DNA of 5,998 nucleotides from Bdellovibrionales bacterium (lineage in GTDB: Bacteria; Bdellovibrionota; Bacteriovoracia; Bacteriovoracales; Bacteriovoracaceae). Position 1 is the stretch's first letter. The number at the start of each line of letters is the position of its first letter. The translations under genes were made by a program, and so were the position numbers. Shown piece after piece: positions 1 through 5,998 of the stretch. The notes beneath the pieces were generated by a model that saw only the letters and a program-made list of their open reading frames with translations, was not told the origin of the DNA and ran no database searches. The stretch is taken from positions 1 to 5,998 of the forward strand of contig JAHFAA010000260.1 of the NCBI GenBank assembly GCA_023250775.1. Direction: 5' to 3'.

Positions 1-362
1 TGATTGGTTTTTACGGAATGGTGATTTGTAATGCCATAATTCCACAATTATTCTGGTTTAAAAGTGTCCGCAGAAATCTGGCAATTGTTTTTATAATTTC
101 ATTATTTATTAATCTTGGGATGTGGTTTGAACGGTATGTAATCATTGTGACCTCCCTTTCCAAGGACTATTTAACTTCCAGCTGGTCAAGTTACCACGTT
201 ACCCTTGTTGAAATCGGCGTCTACGTCGGAACGTTAGGAATATTTACTTTGTTTCTGCTAATGTTTTTTAAGTTTATTCCTATGATTGCAGTAAGCGAAG
301 TGAAAGGGATTTTGAAGGCAACCAGTGGCAAGAAAACGGCAAGGGCAGCTACACATGTTTAA
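1..362 (+). CDS. actC: ActC, NrfD-like membrane subunit of Alternative Complex III (3' end only)
   Basis: This is the last 119 residues of a polytopic membrane protein that enters from the left edge; the frame is already open at base 3, so the ATG at 18 is internal, not the start. The visible part holds two long hydrophobic helices. The first leads into the segment GMWFERYVIIVTSL, and the second ends in FIPMIAVSEVKG. Both are signatures of the C-terminus of ActC, one of the two NrfD/PsrC-type ten-helix subunits of ACIII that form the quinol-binding, possibly proton-translocating membrane part. The stop at 360-362 lies inside the start of actD, so the two are probably translationally coupled. 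The identity rests on these motifs plus the actD-actE-actF order that follows. A different NrfD-family protein is possible on sequence alone but unlikely in this context. Confidence 0.9.
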   Translation, partial: IGFYGMVICNAIIPQLFWFKSVRRNLAIVFIISLFINLGMWFERYVIIVTSLSKDYLTSSWSSYHVTLVEIGVYVGTLGIFTLFLLMFFKFIPMIAVSEVKGILKATSGKKTARAATHV

Positions 363-897
363 TAAAGTGGAAAACAACAATTTGGTTGGAACATACGATA
401 ATGAGGATGTCTTTGTGGATGCCATCAGGAGTATAAAACAAAATGGCATAGCCATTAAAAATGTTTTTACCCCTTATCCAATTCACGAAGTCTTTCATGA
501 GCTTGAAATCTCCACCCGATTTTCGTACTTGGCCTTTATTTATGGAGTGTCGGGAACGGTAGGCACCTTTGGCTTTTTATATTGGACTTCAGTTATCAAT
601 TTCCCAATTAGAATCGGCGGGAAGCCTCACCTCTCCCTGTCGTTCATTGTCATCATGTTTGTGATGACAATCTTGGTGGGCATAATCTTATCTGTGGTGA
701 GCTTTTTTGTGCGCCAGCAACTGTTTCCGGGGAAGGAGCCCGTGCTTGCTCATTCCGGAAATACAGATGACAAGTTTTCTCTAGTGATTGAGGTGAAGGA
801 CTCTGCATCTATAGACGAAGTTAATGAAATCACATCAAAGCTCCGGAAGAGTGGAGCAATTGAAGTGGTGGCAAAGAAAAACATTGGAAAGAATTAG
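355..897 (+). CDS. actD: ActD, DUF3341 membrane subunit of Alternative Complex III
   Basis: The product is a 180-residue protein of the DUF3341 family, a small ACIII subunit that packs against ActC/ActF in the inner membrane. Residues 8-50 form a soluble N-terminal part with the family-type VGTYDNEDVFVDAIRSIK and NVFTPYPIHE stretches. Two transmembrane helices follow at about 57-79 and 95-118, separated by a loop containing FPIRIGGKP, which is typical of ActD. The tail (about 141-175) reads like a small alpha/beta fold. I chose ATG 355, which is preceded by AAGGG at 341-345 with 9-base spacing and gives the usual N-terminus. An in-frame GTG at 325 would add ten basic residues and a 38-base overlap, and is less likely. 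The gene overlaps actC by 8 bases. No metal- or haem-binding motif is present, so the role is probably structural. Confidence 0.92.
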   Translation: MFNKVENNNLVGTYDNEDVFVDAIRSIKQNGIAIKNVFTPYPIHEVFHELEISTRFSYLAFIYGVSGTVGTFGFLYWTSVINFPIRIGGKPHLSLSFIVIMFVMTILVGIILSVVSFFVRQQLFPGKEPVLAHSGNTDDKFSLVIEVKDSASIDEVNEITSKLRKSGAIEVVAKKNIGKN

Positions 898-906
898 GTA
901 AATCGA

Positions 907-1485
907 GTGAACTGGACTTTCTTTAAAATATTCGTACGGCTTTTACCATGCTTACTGATCTTGGTCACAGCCTGTTCGAGGGATGATAGATCCAATCCTG
1001 GCTATACCTACTTTGATGATATGTCCCAGGCAGTTCCTTATGAGTATTATTCAGAAAACCCAAACTTTGCTGACGGAAAGACAGCCCAGCTCCCAGTAAA
1101 AGGGGCCATCCCAAGAGAGTTTGTTCCCTACCCATATGGTAAAACGGTTGAAGAACAAAAGAGAGCAGGGGTAGAACTTGTTAACCCCATTCCCGATTCT
1201 CCACAGACAATCGCCCGTGGAAAAGCTATGTATGAGAAATATTGCATGATGTGTCATGGCGAACATGGGATGGGTGATGGCGCTCTTGTTACCACCAAGA
1301 AGATTACCAAAGAGATTCCAGCTCTGATCAAAGATTTTACACAGAAAAAGTCTGATGGGGAGCTGTTTCATGTTATCACGCTCGGCTCTGTTTCAGGGTT
1401 TATGGGATCTTACAATTGGCAGCTAAAGCCTGAAGATAGATGGAAAATCGTCAAATATATAAAAACTGATCTAAAGAAGAGATGA
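907..1485 (+). CDS. actE: ActE, monohaem cytochrome c lipoprotein subunit of Alternative Complex III
   Basis: The product is a 192-residue lipid-anchored c-type cytochrome. A short N-terminal hydrophobic stretch ends in the lipobox VTAC, so the mature protein should begin at the lipidated Cys23 and hang in the periplasm. Residues 31-100 resemble the ActE linker (a DDM-Q-VPYE-Y patch, then GxIPREFVPYPYG). The haem site is CMMCH (C113, C116, His117), followed by G-GDG as in class I cytochromes c; Met166 in the GFMGSY segment is the likely sixth iron ligand. In ACIII this haem passes electrons from the ActA/ActB side to the soluble or oxidase-bound acceptor. The start is GTG 907, with AGG at 896-898 as a weak Shine-Dalgarno. 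No other start keeps the full signal peptide. The gene lies 9 bases after actD, and its stop overlaps the start of actF. Confidence 0.92.
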   Translation: MNWTFFKIFVRLLPCLLILVTACSRDDRSNPGYTYFDDMSQAVPYEYYSENPNFADGKTAQLPVKGAIPREFVPYPYGKTVEEQKRAGVELVNPIPDSPQTIARGKAMYEKYCMMCHGEHGMGDGALVTTKKITKEIPALIKDFTQKKSDGELFHVITLGSVSGFMGSYNWQLKPEDRWKIVKYIKTDLKKR

Positions 1486-2678
1486 AAAGCGAAATGAAGA
1501 ATGACATTGAAGTGAGTGACCAACTTGTCAACTGCGATAACATGAAGCGACTTTCTCTGGTGCTTTCTGTCATCGGCGTTATCGCAACTGTGTTGGGCTT
1601 TAAGGAAAATGCCCAACGTGCATGGGGTAATATTCTTGTTTGTAATTACTATTTTCTTTCATTAGCTATTGGTGCTTCTTTTTTCGCCGCGATTCAAAAC
1701 ATTACCCAGTCTGGGTGGTCGGCCATGTTTAAAAGAGTGCCAGAGGCCATCACTGCATATTTACCCTATGGGTCTGTTCTTGTTCTTCTAATGGGCGCAT
1801 TTGGAGTTCATTCGCTCTACCATTGGAGTCATGAAGCTGCAGTTCAGAGTGACATCTTGCTGCAACACAAAGCTCCATATCTCAATGTGACTTTCTTTCT
1901 TATAAGATTGGTAGTTTCCCTTGGCTTATGGTTTTTTCTAACATCGCTTCTTAGGAAGTTTTCATTAAGAGAAGACGTTGAAGGAGGGCTTAAAAATTTT
2001 ATTAAAGGGGAATTTTATTCAAAAGTTCTCATATTTATTCTGGCCCTAACATTTTCTCTTTTTACTTTTGACTTGATCATGTCCATTGATTCCCACTGGT
2101 TCAGCACTATCTTTGCCATCAAGAATTTTGTCTCGGCATTCTTGCATGGTTCAGCGCTCATATTACTCATGATCTTTGCCTTAAATAAAAGAGGGTACTT
2201 TCCAGTTTTGAATGCGGCACACCGGCATGATTTATCGAAATATCTATTTATGCTCGCCATGATTTGGGGATACATGTGGTTTAGTCAATTTTTCTTGATG
2301 TGGTATTCGAATATTCCAGAAGAAACGGTCTATTATGCTCAGCGGTTGAGGGGCGAGTGGAAGACCATCTTTTTCGCTGATCTTTTCTTAAACTGGACCT
2401 TTCCATTTCTTTTCTTGCTTCATAACAGAGTCGCCAGAAATACCAATGCTCTTATTTTTACCTCGGCCTTGTTGTTGTTTGGGTTTTGGTTGGATATCTA
2501 TCTTCAGGTTTTTCCTGGTCTTACCGGAAACTGTATTATTGGGTTTGTTGAGGTTGGAATATTTTCTGGTTTTCTGGGGATCTTTATTTTTTCAGTGGCC
2601 TCTGCACTTGGGAAGACAAGTATTATTCCGAAGAATCATCCATACCTTGGTGAAAGCATGGCTCATGAGGTGCATTAA
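1482..2678 (+). CDS. actF: ActF, NrfD-like quinone-binding subunit 2 of Alternative Complex III
   Basis: The product is a 398-residue integral membrane protein with about ten hydrophobic helices, near residues 23-40, 50-71, 92-110, 133-154, 181-200, 208-234, 252-277, 296-313, 320-342 and 350-375. This is the NrfD/PsrC-type fold shared with ActC. Recognisable ActF stretches include FDLIMSIDSHWFSTIFA, HDLSKYLFM and the very characteristic WFSQFFLMWYSNIPEETVYY (about 266-285). Those positions include acidic and His residues that the family uses at the quinone pocket or proton path; I cannot assign individual roles here. The start ATG 1482 overlaps the actE stop as ATGA, with AAGAAGAG directly in front of it. 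ATG 1494, four codons on, has better spacing from the same purine run and is a real alternative. ActC and ActF are paralogous in this complex. Confidence 0.93.
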   Translation: MKSEMKNDIEVSDQLVNCDNMKRLSLVLSVIGVIATVLGFKENAQRAWGNILVCNYYFLSLAIGASFFAAIQNITQSGWSAMFKRVPEAITAYLPYGSVLVLLMGAFGVHSLYHWSHEAAVQSDILLQHKAPYLNVTFFLIRLVVSLGLWFFLTSLLRKFSLREDVEGGLKNFIKGEFYSKVLIFILALTFSLFTFDLIMSIDSHWFSTIFAIKNFVSAFLHGSALILLMIFALNKRGYFPVLNAAHRHDLSKYLFMLAMIWGYMWFSQFFLMWYSNIPEETVYYAQRLRGEWKTIFFADLFLNWTFPFLFLLHNRVARNTNALIFTSALLLFGFWLDIYLQVFPGLTGNCIIGFVEVGIFSGFLGIFIFSVASALGKTSIIPKNHPYLGESMAHEVH

Positions 2679-2684
2679 TGCGTT

Positions 2685-2690
2685 TGGAGG
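2685..2690 (+). promoter_or_regulatory. strong ribosome binding site of the dihaem cytochrome c gene
   Basis: TGGAGG lies 10 bases before ATG 2701, in the 22-base gap after actF. It is the best Shine-Dalgarno in the window, whereas actD, actE and actF rely on overlap or weak purine runs. It suggests this cytochrome is translated independently and perhaps at a higher level than its upstream neighbours. Confidence 0.7.
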
Positions 2691-2700
2691 ATAAGGATCT

Positions 2701-3516
2701 ATGAAATACTTTATGCTAATAACATTTTTGTGTTTATTGTCTGCAGCAACGCTAAAGGCAGAAGATGGCAAAGCGATTTTTGATAAAAATTGTAAAGCCT
2801 GTCACAAGATTGGCGGCGGCAAGCTTGTCGGTCCTGATTTAGCCAATATCACCAAGAAAAGAAGTGTGGATTGGCTAACTAAATTCATTATGTCTTCGTC
2901 CAATATGATAGCTTCGGGCGACAAGGACGCGGTCAAGGTCTTTGAAGAGTTTGGGAAAATGCCCATGCCCTCCCACACGTTTTCTCCGCCAGAGCTTGAT
3001 GCCCTTTTGAATTATCTGAACAATCCAACATCAGGGGCTGGTGGTGCTGACCAGGGTTCTGATCTGTCCGCACTCTTTACGCCCAGTGCTGACACTGGAA
3101 GGGGGCTCTTTACCGGCGAGATTCGACTGGCCAATGGGGGGCCAAGCTGCATTTCGTGTCACAGCGTTAAGGATAAGCAAGTCATGTTCGGGGGAACTCT
3201 GGCCAAGGATATCTCCATCTCTTACGTTCCTGGCATTGTAGGGACCATGGCAAAGTCGATGCCCGCCATGATCAGTGCCTACCAAACCCATGAATTAGAG
3301 ATGACAGAGAAAAGTCATCTGGATCTATTTTTAAAAACGGTCAAAGAGAATCAACTCTTTTCTCATACAATTCAACCTGCGAGCATCGTCTTTTTTGGTG
3401 GCGTGTTAATTTTCTTTATACTGGTACTTGGAAGTAGCCTTTTTTGGAAGCAGAAGAGACGAGCGAGTGTTAAGGACGAAATTTTTAAGCGGCAGACTAA
3501 AGTGTTAACCAGGTAA
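2701..3516 (+). CDS. membrane-anchored dihaem cytochrome c, NarC-like by architecture and position
   Basis: The product is a 271-residue exported cytochrome with two class I haem domains and a C-terminal anchor. Residues 1-20 are a Sec signal peptide ending in LKA before EDGK. Domain 1 has CKACH (C31, C34, His35), a GPDL segment, and a Met ligand at M87 or M89 in GKMPMP. A Gly/Ala/Ser-rich linker (about 110-120) leads to domain 2, with GRGLFTGE, then CISCH (C150, C153, His154) and candidate Met ligands at 183, 187 and 190. One helix at about 227-247, followed by the basic run KQKRR, anchors it with the haems in the periplasm. It lies 22 bases after actF and 52 bases before narG. A dihaem, C-terminally anchored cytochrome just before narG matches what is known of Thermus NarC. 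It could equally be the dedicated electron acceptor of this ACIII, and the two roles are compatible. The dihaem cytochrome assignment is sure; the narC name is not. Confidence 0.9.
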   Translation: MKYFMLITFLCLLSAATLKAEDGKAIFDKNCKACHKIGGGKLVGPDLANITKKRSVDWLTKFIMSSSNMIASGDKDAVKVFEEFGKMPMPSHTFSPPELDALLNYLNNPTSGAGGADQGSDLSALFTPSADTGRGLFTGEIRLANGGPSCISCHSVKDKQVMFGGTLAKDISISYVPGIVGTMAKSMPAMISAYQTHELEMTEKSHLDLFLKTVKENQLFSHTIQPASIVFFGGVLIFFILVLGSSLFWKQKRRASVKDEIFKRQTKVLTR

Positions 3517-3568
3517 TGTTTTGTTAAACAGTTAAGCTTTTGCTGAAGATGTCAGTGGAGAATGAAAT
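3517..3568 (+). other. short intergenic spacer between cytochrome c and narG
   Basis: This 52-base AT-rich gap is the longest in the window. It contains only a weak TGTTT/AAACA hairpin (3517-3530, five pairs, no GC stem and no following T-run), so it does not look like a terminator. I see no FNR-type TTGAT-N4-ATCAA site and no clear -35/-10 pair. Read-through from the act genes into narG is therefore plausible. Confidence 0.5.
3555..3560 (+). promoter_or_regulatory. ribosome binding site that fixes the narG start
   Basis: GTGGAG ends 8 bases before ATG 3569, a good spacing. The nearer out-of-frame ATG at 3562 is only one base away and opens a 12-codon frame, so it is disfavoured. A TGA at 3563-3565 in the narG frame closes it directly upstream, so narG cannot start earlier than 3569. 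Confidence 0.7.
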
Positions 3569-5998
3569 ATGAATTGGATCCAAAATACAGTAAATCCTAA
3601 AACCCGTCGCTGGGAAGAGTTCTACAGAAACAGATGGCAACATGATAAAGTGGTGAGGAGTACTCACGGAGTAAACTGTACAGGCGGTTGTAGTTGGAAT
3701 ATTCATGTTAAGGATGGGATCGTGGTTTGGGAGACACAGGCCCTGGACTATCCTGAATTGGAAAAATCACTGCCGCCCTACGAGCCGAGGGGATGTCAGA
3801 GAGGAATATCGTTTTCATGGTATTTATACAGTCCCATTCGAGTCAAATATCCCCTGATGAGGGGAGCACTGCTTGATCTTTTTAAAGCTGAAAAGGAGCT
3901 TGCTTCTGGCGATGTATTTAAGGCCTGGGAAAATATCCAGTCTGATCCCGAAAAGAGAAAACGCTATCAGGAGGCACGAGGTAAGGGGGGCTTTCGAAGG
4001 GTGACCTGGGACGAGGCGCTCGAACTCATTGCTGTGGCAAATCTCTCAACTGTAAAGAAATACGGACCAGACCGCATCATTGGATTCTCACCAATTCCTG
4101 CAATGTCCATGATCAGTTATGCTGCCGGATCCCGATTCCTACAGCTCATGGGTGGTGTAAATCTGAGTTTTTATGATTGGTATTGCGATCTCCCTAGTTC
4201 CTTTCCTGAAGTTTGGGGTGAGCAAACCGATGTGGCCGAAAGTGCTGATTGGTATAACTCCAAGTTCATAGTTGCGATGGGTGCAAATTTAGGAATGACC
4301 AGAACGCCTGATGTACACTTTTTCTCCGAGGCGAGACATAATGGGACAAAGACCGTTGTTATGTCACCCGACTTCAGTATGGTTGCAAAATATGCCGATC
4401 AATGGCTCCCAGTCCATGCTGGTCAGGATGGTGCATTTTGGATGGCTGTTACCCATGTCATTCTCAAAGAATTCCATGTCGATAAGAAGGTCGACTATTT
4501 TTTAAATTACACAAAGAAATATACAGACAGTCCTTATCTCGTTGAGTTGATTGAGGAGAATGGAGCTTTTGTTCCCTCGAAGATGTTGCGCGCTAATCAA
4601 GTCGCAAAATACAAAGACATCGAAAATGGTGAATGGAAATTTTTAAATATTGATACTACTACTGGTGATCTTGTTTGTCCGGGTGGTAGTGCCGGTCATA
4701 GATGGGGTAAGAAACAAGGCCTTTGGAACATGAAGTTCGAGGACGCTGAAACTGGAAAAACATATGACCCATGCCTTTCTCTTTTAGGAAAAGAAGAGCA
4801 GGTCTTAATGGTTGAGTTCACCGAGTTTGGGTTGGGTCACAAGGCCAGGCGGGGTGTTCCTGTTAGATATATAGAAACTGTTAACGGTAAAAAAGTGCCA
4901 GTAACGACAGTGTACGATTTGACTATGGCTCAGTATGGGGTCGGCCGCGGACTTGCGGGCGAATACCCTACATCCTATGACGACAATAAAGCGGCCTACA
5001 CGCCCGCATGGCAGGAGATATTTTCTGGAATTGGCAGAGATACTCTACTTCAGCTGGCAAGACAGTGGTGTCAAACAGCTGAAGCCACCAACGGTAAATG
5101 TATGATCATTATTGGCGCCGGTATTACTCACTGGTACCACAATAATTTAATTTACCGTGCCGGTACCATGGCTTTGATGCTTACGGGTTGCGTCGGTGTC
5201 AACGGTGGTGGAATGAACCACTATGTTGGACAAGAAAAACTGGCACCCATGGACTCCTGGGCCTCAGTCATGTCAGGAAGGGATTGGATGCCTGCAGGCC
5301 GTCTTCAGCAAGGGCCGATTTGGCATTACATGAATTCGAGTCAATGGCGCTACGATGGCAATCAGTCTGACTATAATACAGTTCCCAAAAATGATCTGTC
5401 ACAGCAACATACTGCCGACTTGATTGTGAAGTCTGTTAGGAATGGTTGGATGCCCTTCTTCCCTCAATACACCAAGAGTAACTTTGATATTGTAAAAGAG
5501 GCCCAAGCTTCTGGTGCTAAGACGGATGATGAGCTCAGGAGCTATATCGTACAAAAATTGAAATCAAAAGAAATTATTCACGCTGTAGCTGAACCGGATA
5601 ATGAAAAATGCTTTCCGAGAGTTTGGTACATTTGGCGAGGAAATGCGCTCAGTGCAAGTGCAAAAGGGCACGAGTATTTCTTAAAGCACTATTTAGGGAC
5701 CCACAATAATATCATCGCTGATGAGGTCGCTGATAAGTTTATCAAGGACGTGGAGTGGAAGGATGATGCCCCGCAGGGGAAAATGGACTTGGTGGTCGAT
5801 TTGAACTTTAGAATGGATACGTCGGCCCTCTATTCCGATATAGTGCTCCCAGCAGCCTCGTGGTATGAGAAGTCTGATATTAATAGTACCGACATGCATT
5901 CGTTTATACATCCATTGTCGGCTGCAATTAAGCCGGTATGGGAAGCTAAAAGTGATTGGGATATTTTCAAACACATAGCGAAAGCTACCAGTGAGCTG
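3569..5998 (+). CDS. narG: NarG, catalytic molybdenum subunit of respiratory nitrate reductase (5' part, runs off the right edge)
   Basis: This frame stays open for 810 codons to the window edge and aligns by eye along its whole length with E. coli NarG (about 1247 residues), so roughly two thirds is present. NarG reduces nitrate to nitrite at a bis-MGD molybdenum centre. The FS0 [4Fe-4S] ligands are intact: His33, Cys37 and Cys41 in THGVNCTGGCSW, and Cys76 in EPRGCQRG. The segment YDWYCD (202-207) carries the Asp expected to ligate molybdenum. Other near-identical landmarks are WGEQTDV-ESADWYNS, TTVYDLT, HYVGQEKL (from about 551) and SDMHSFIHPLSAAIKPVWEAKSDW near the end. The N-terminus is about 17 residues shorter than in E. 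coli and has no twin-arginine signal peptide, which points to a cytoplasmic catalytic site. No frameshift or missing key residue is seen. Paralogues such as nitrite oxidoreductase NxrA are less likely given the close match to NarG of nitrate reducers. Confidence 0.97.
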   Translation, partial: MNWIQNTVNPKTRRWEEFYRNRWQHDKVVRSTHGVNCTGGCSWNIHVKDGIVVWETQALDYPELEKSLPPYEPRGCQRGISFSWYLYSPIRVKYPLMRGALLDLFKAEKELASGDVFKAWENIQSDPEKRKRYQEARGKGGFRRVTWDEALELIAVANLSTVKKYGPDRIIGFSPIPAMSMISYAAGSRFLQLMGGVNLSFYDWYCDLPSSFPEVWGEQTDVAESADWYNSKFIVAMGANLGMTRTPDVHFFSEARHNGTKTVVMSPDFSMVAKYADQWLPVHAGQDGAFWMAVTHVILKEFHVDKKVDYFLNYTKKYTDSPYLVELIEENGAFVPSKMLRANQVAKYKDIENGEWKFLNIDTTTGDLVCPGGSAGHRWGKKQGLWNMKFEDAETGKTYDPCLSLLGKEEQVLMVEFTEFGLGHKARRGVPVRYIETVNGKKVPVTTVYDLTMAQYGVGRGLAGEYPTSYDDNKAAYTPAWQEIFSGIGRDTLLQLARQWCQTAEATNGKCMIIIGAGITHWYHNNLIYRAGTMALMLTGCVGVNGGGMNHYVGQEKLAPMDSWASVMSGRDWMPAGRLQQGPIWHYMNSSQWRYDGNQSDYNTVPKNDLSQQHTADLIVKSVRNGWMPFFPQYTKSNFDIVKEAQASGAKTDDELRSYIVQKLKSKEIIHAVAEPDNEKCFPRVWYIWRGNALSASAKGHEYFLKHYLGTHNNIIADEVADKFIKDVEWKDDAPQGKMDLVVDLNFRMDTSALYSDIVLPAASWYEKSDINSTDMHSFIHPLSAAIKPVWEAKSDWDIFKHIAKATSEL

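Noticed and set aside
1051..1371. Minus-strand open frame of 106 codons opposite actE
   Set aside because: It is antisense to a well-supported cytochrome gene and has no recognisable domain, so it is a shadow frame.
2446..2694. Hydrophobic 82-codon plus-strand frame near the end of actF
   Set aside because: It lies almost wholly inside actF in another frame. Its hydrophobicity reflects the T-rich codons of the actF membrane helices, and it has no supporting start signal.
3517..3530. Possible hairpin TGTTT-TGTT-AAACA after the cytochrome gene
   Set aside because: It has five AT-dominated pairs, no GC-rich stem and no T-tract, so it is not a credible terminator or operator.
3562..3600. Small 12-codon frame (ATG 3562 to TAA 3598-3600) overlapping the narG start
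   Set aside because: Its ATG is one base from the GGAG, too close for initiation, and the peptide shows nothing recognisable. A regulatory leader peptide would normally not overlap the target start in this way.
5693..5974. Minus-strand open frame of 93 codons opposite narG
   Set aside because: The plus-strand narG frame is continuous and conserved here, and the antisense product shows no known motif.
3569..5998. Nitrite oxidoreductase NxrA or another DMSO-reductase family enzyme instead of NarG
   Set aside because: The FS0 region, YDWYCD, HYVGQEKL and the SDMHSFIHPLSAA segment match enterobacterial-type NarG closely in sequence and spacing.

Overview
The window is a single, tightly packed plus-strand block of respiratory genes. 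It opens inside the end of actC, continues through actD, actE and actF of an Alternative Complex III (ACIII, a quinol:cytochrome c / electron acceptor oxidoreductase), passes through a membrane-anchored dihaem cytochrome c, and ends inside narG, the catalytic subunit of a membrane-bound respiratory nitrate reductase. No gene is seen on the minus strand, and there is no RNA gene, mobile element, CRISPR array or convincing terminator.

Layout: actC 3' end (1-362), actD (355-897, overlapping actC by 8 bases), actE (907-1485, GTG start, haem-binding lipoprotein), actF (1482-2678, ATGA overlap with actE), dihaem cytochrome c (2701-3516, behind a strong Shine-Dalgarno), a 52-base gap, then narG (3569 to the right edge, 810 codons visible and fully open). 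The overlaps, the short gaps and the lack of a terminator suggest one transcription unit, and actA and actB are expected just to the left. The rest of narG, and probably narH, narJ and narI, are expected to the right.

How the genes work together: in known ACIII, the ten-helix NrfD-like subunits ActC and ActF sit in the membrane on either side of the core, quinol is oxidised, and electrons leave through the c-type haems of ActA and ActE to a periplasmic cytochrome or an oxidase. ACIII operons usually continue into cytochrome c oxidase genes. Here the next genes are instead a dihaem cytochrome c and narG. A dihaem, membrane-bound cytochrome just before narG resembles the narC-narG order of the Thermus nar operon. 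The arrangement raises the possibility that this ACIII belongs to an anaerobic, nitrate-linked chain rather than, or in addition to, an aerobic one. That is inference from gene order only.

Organism: lipoprotein ActE with a lipobox, Sec-exported cytochromes and ACIII itself indicate a Gram-negative bacterium capable of nitrate respiration. Base composition is somewhat AT-rich by eye. ACIII is common in Bacteroidota, Bdellovibrionota/Myxococcota and several other phyla, and I cannot choose between them from this stretch.
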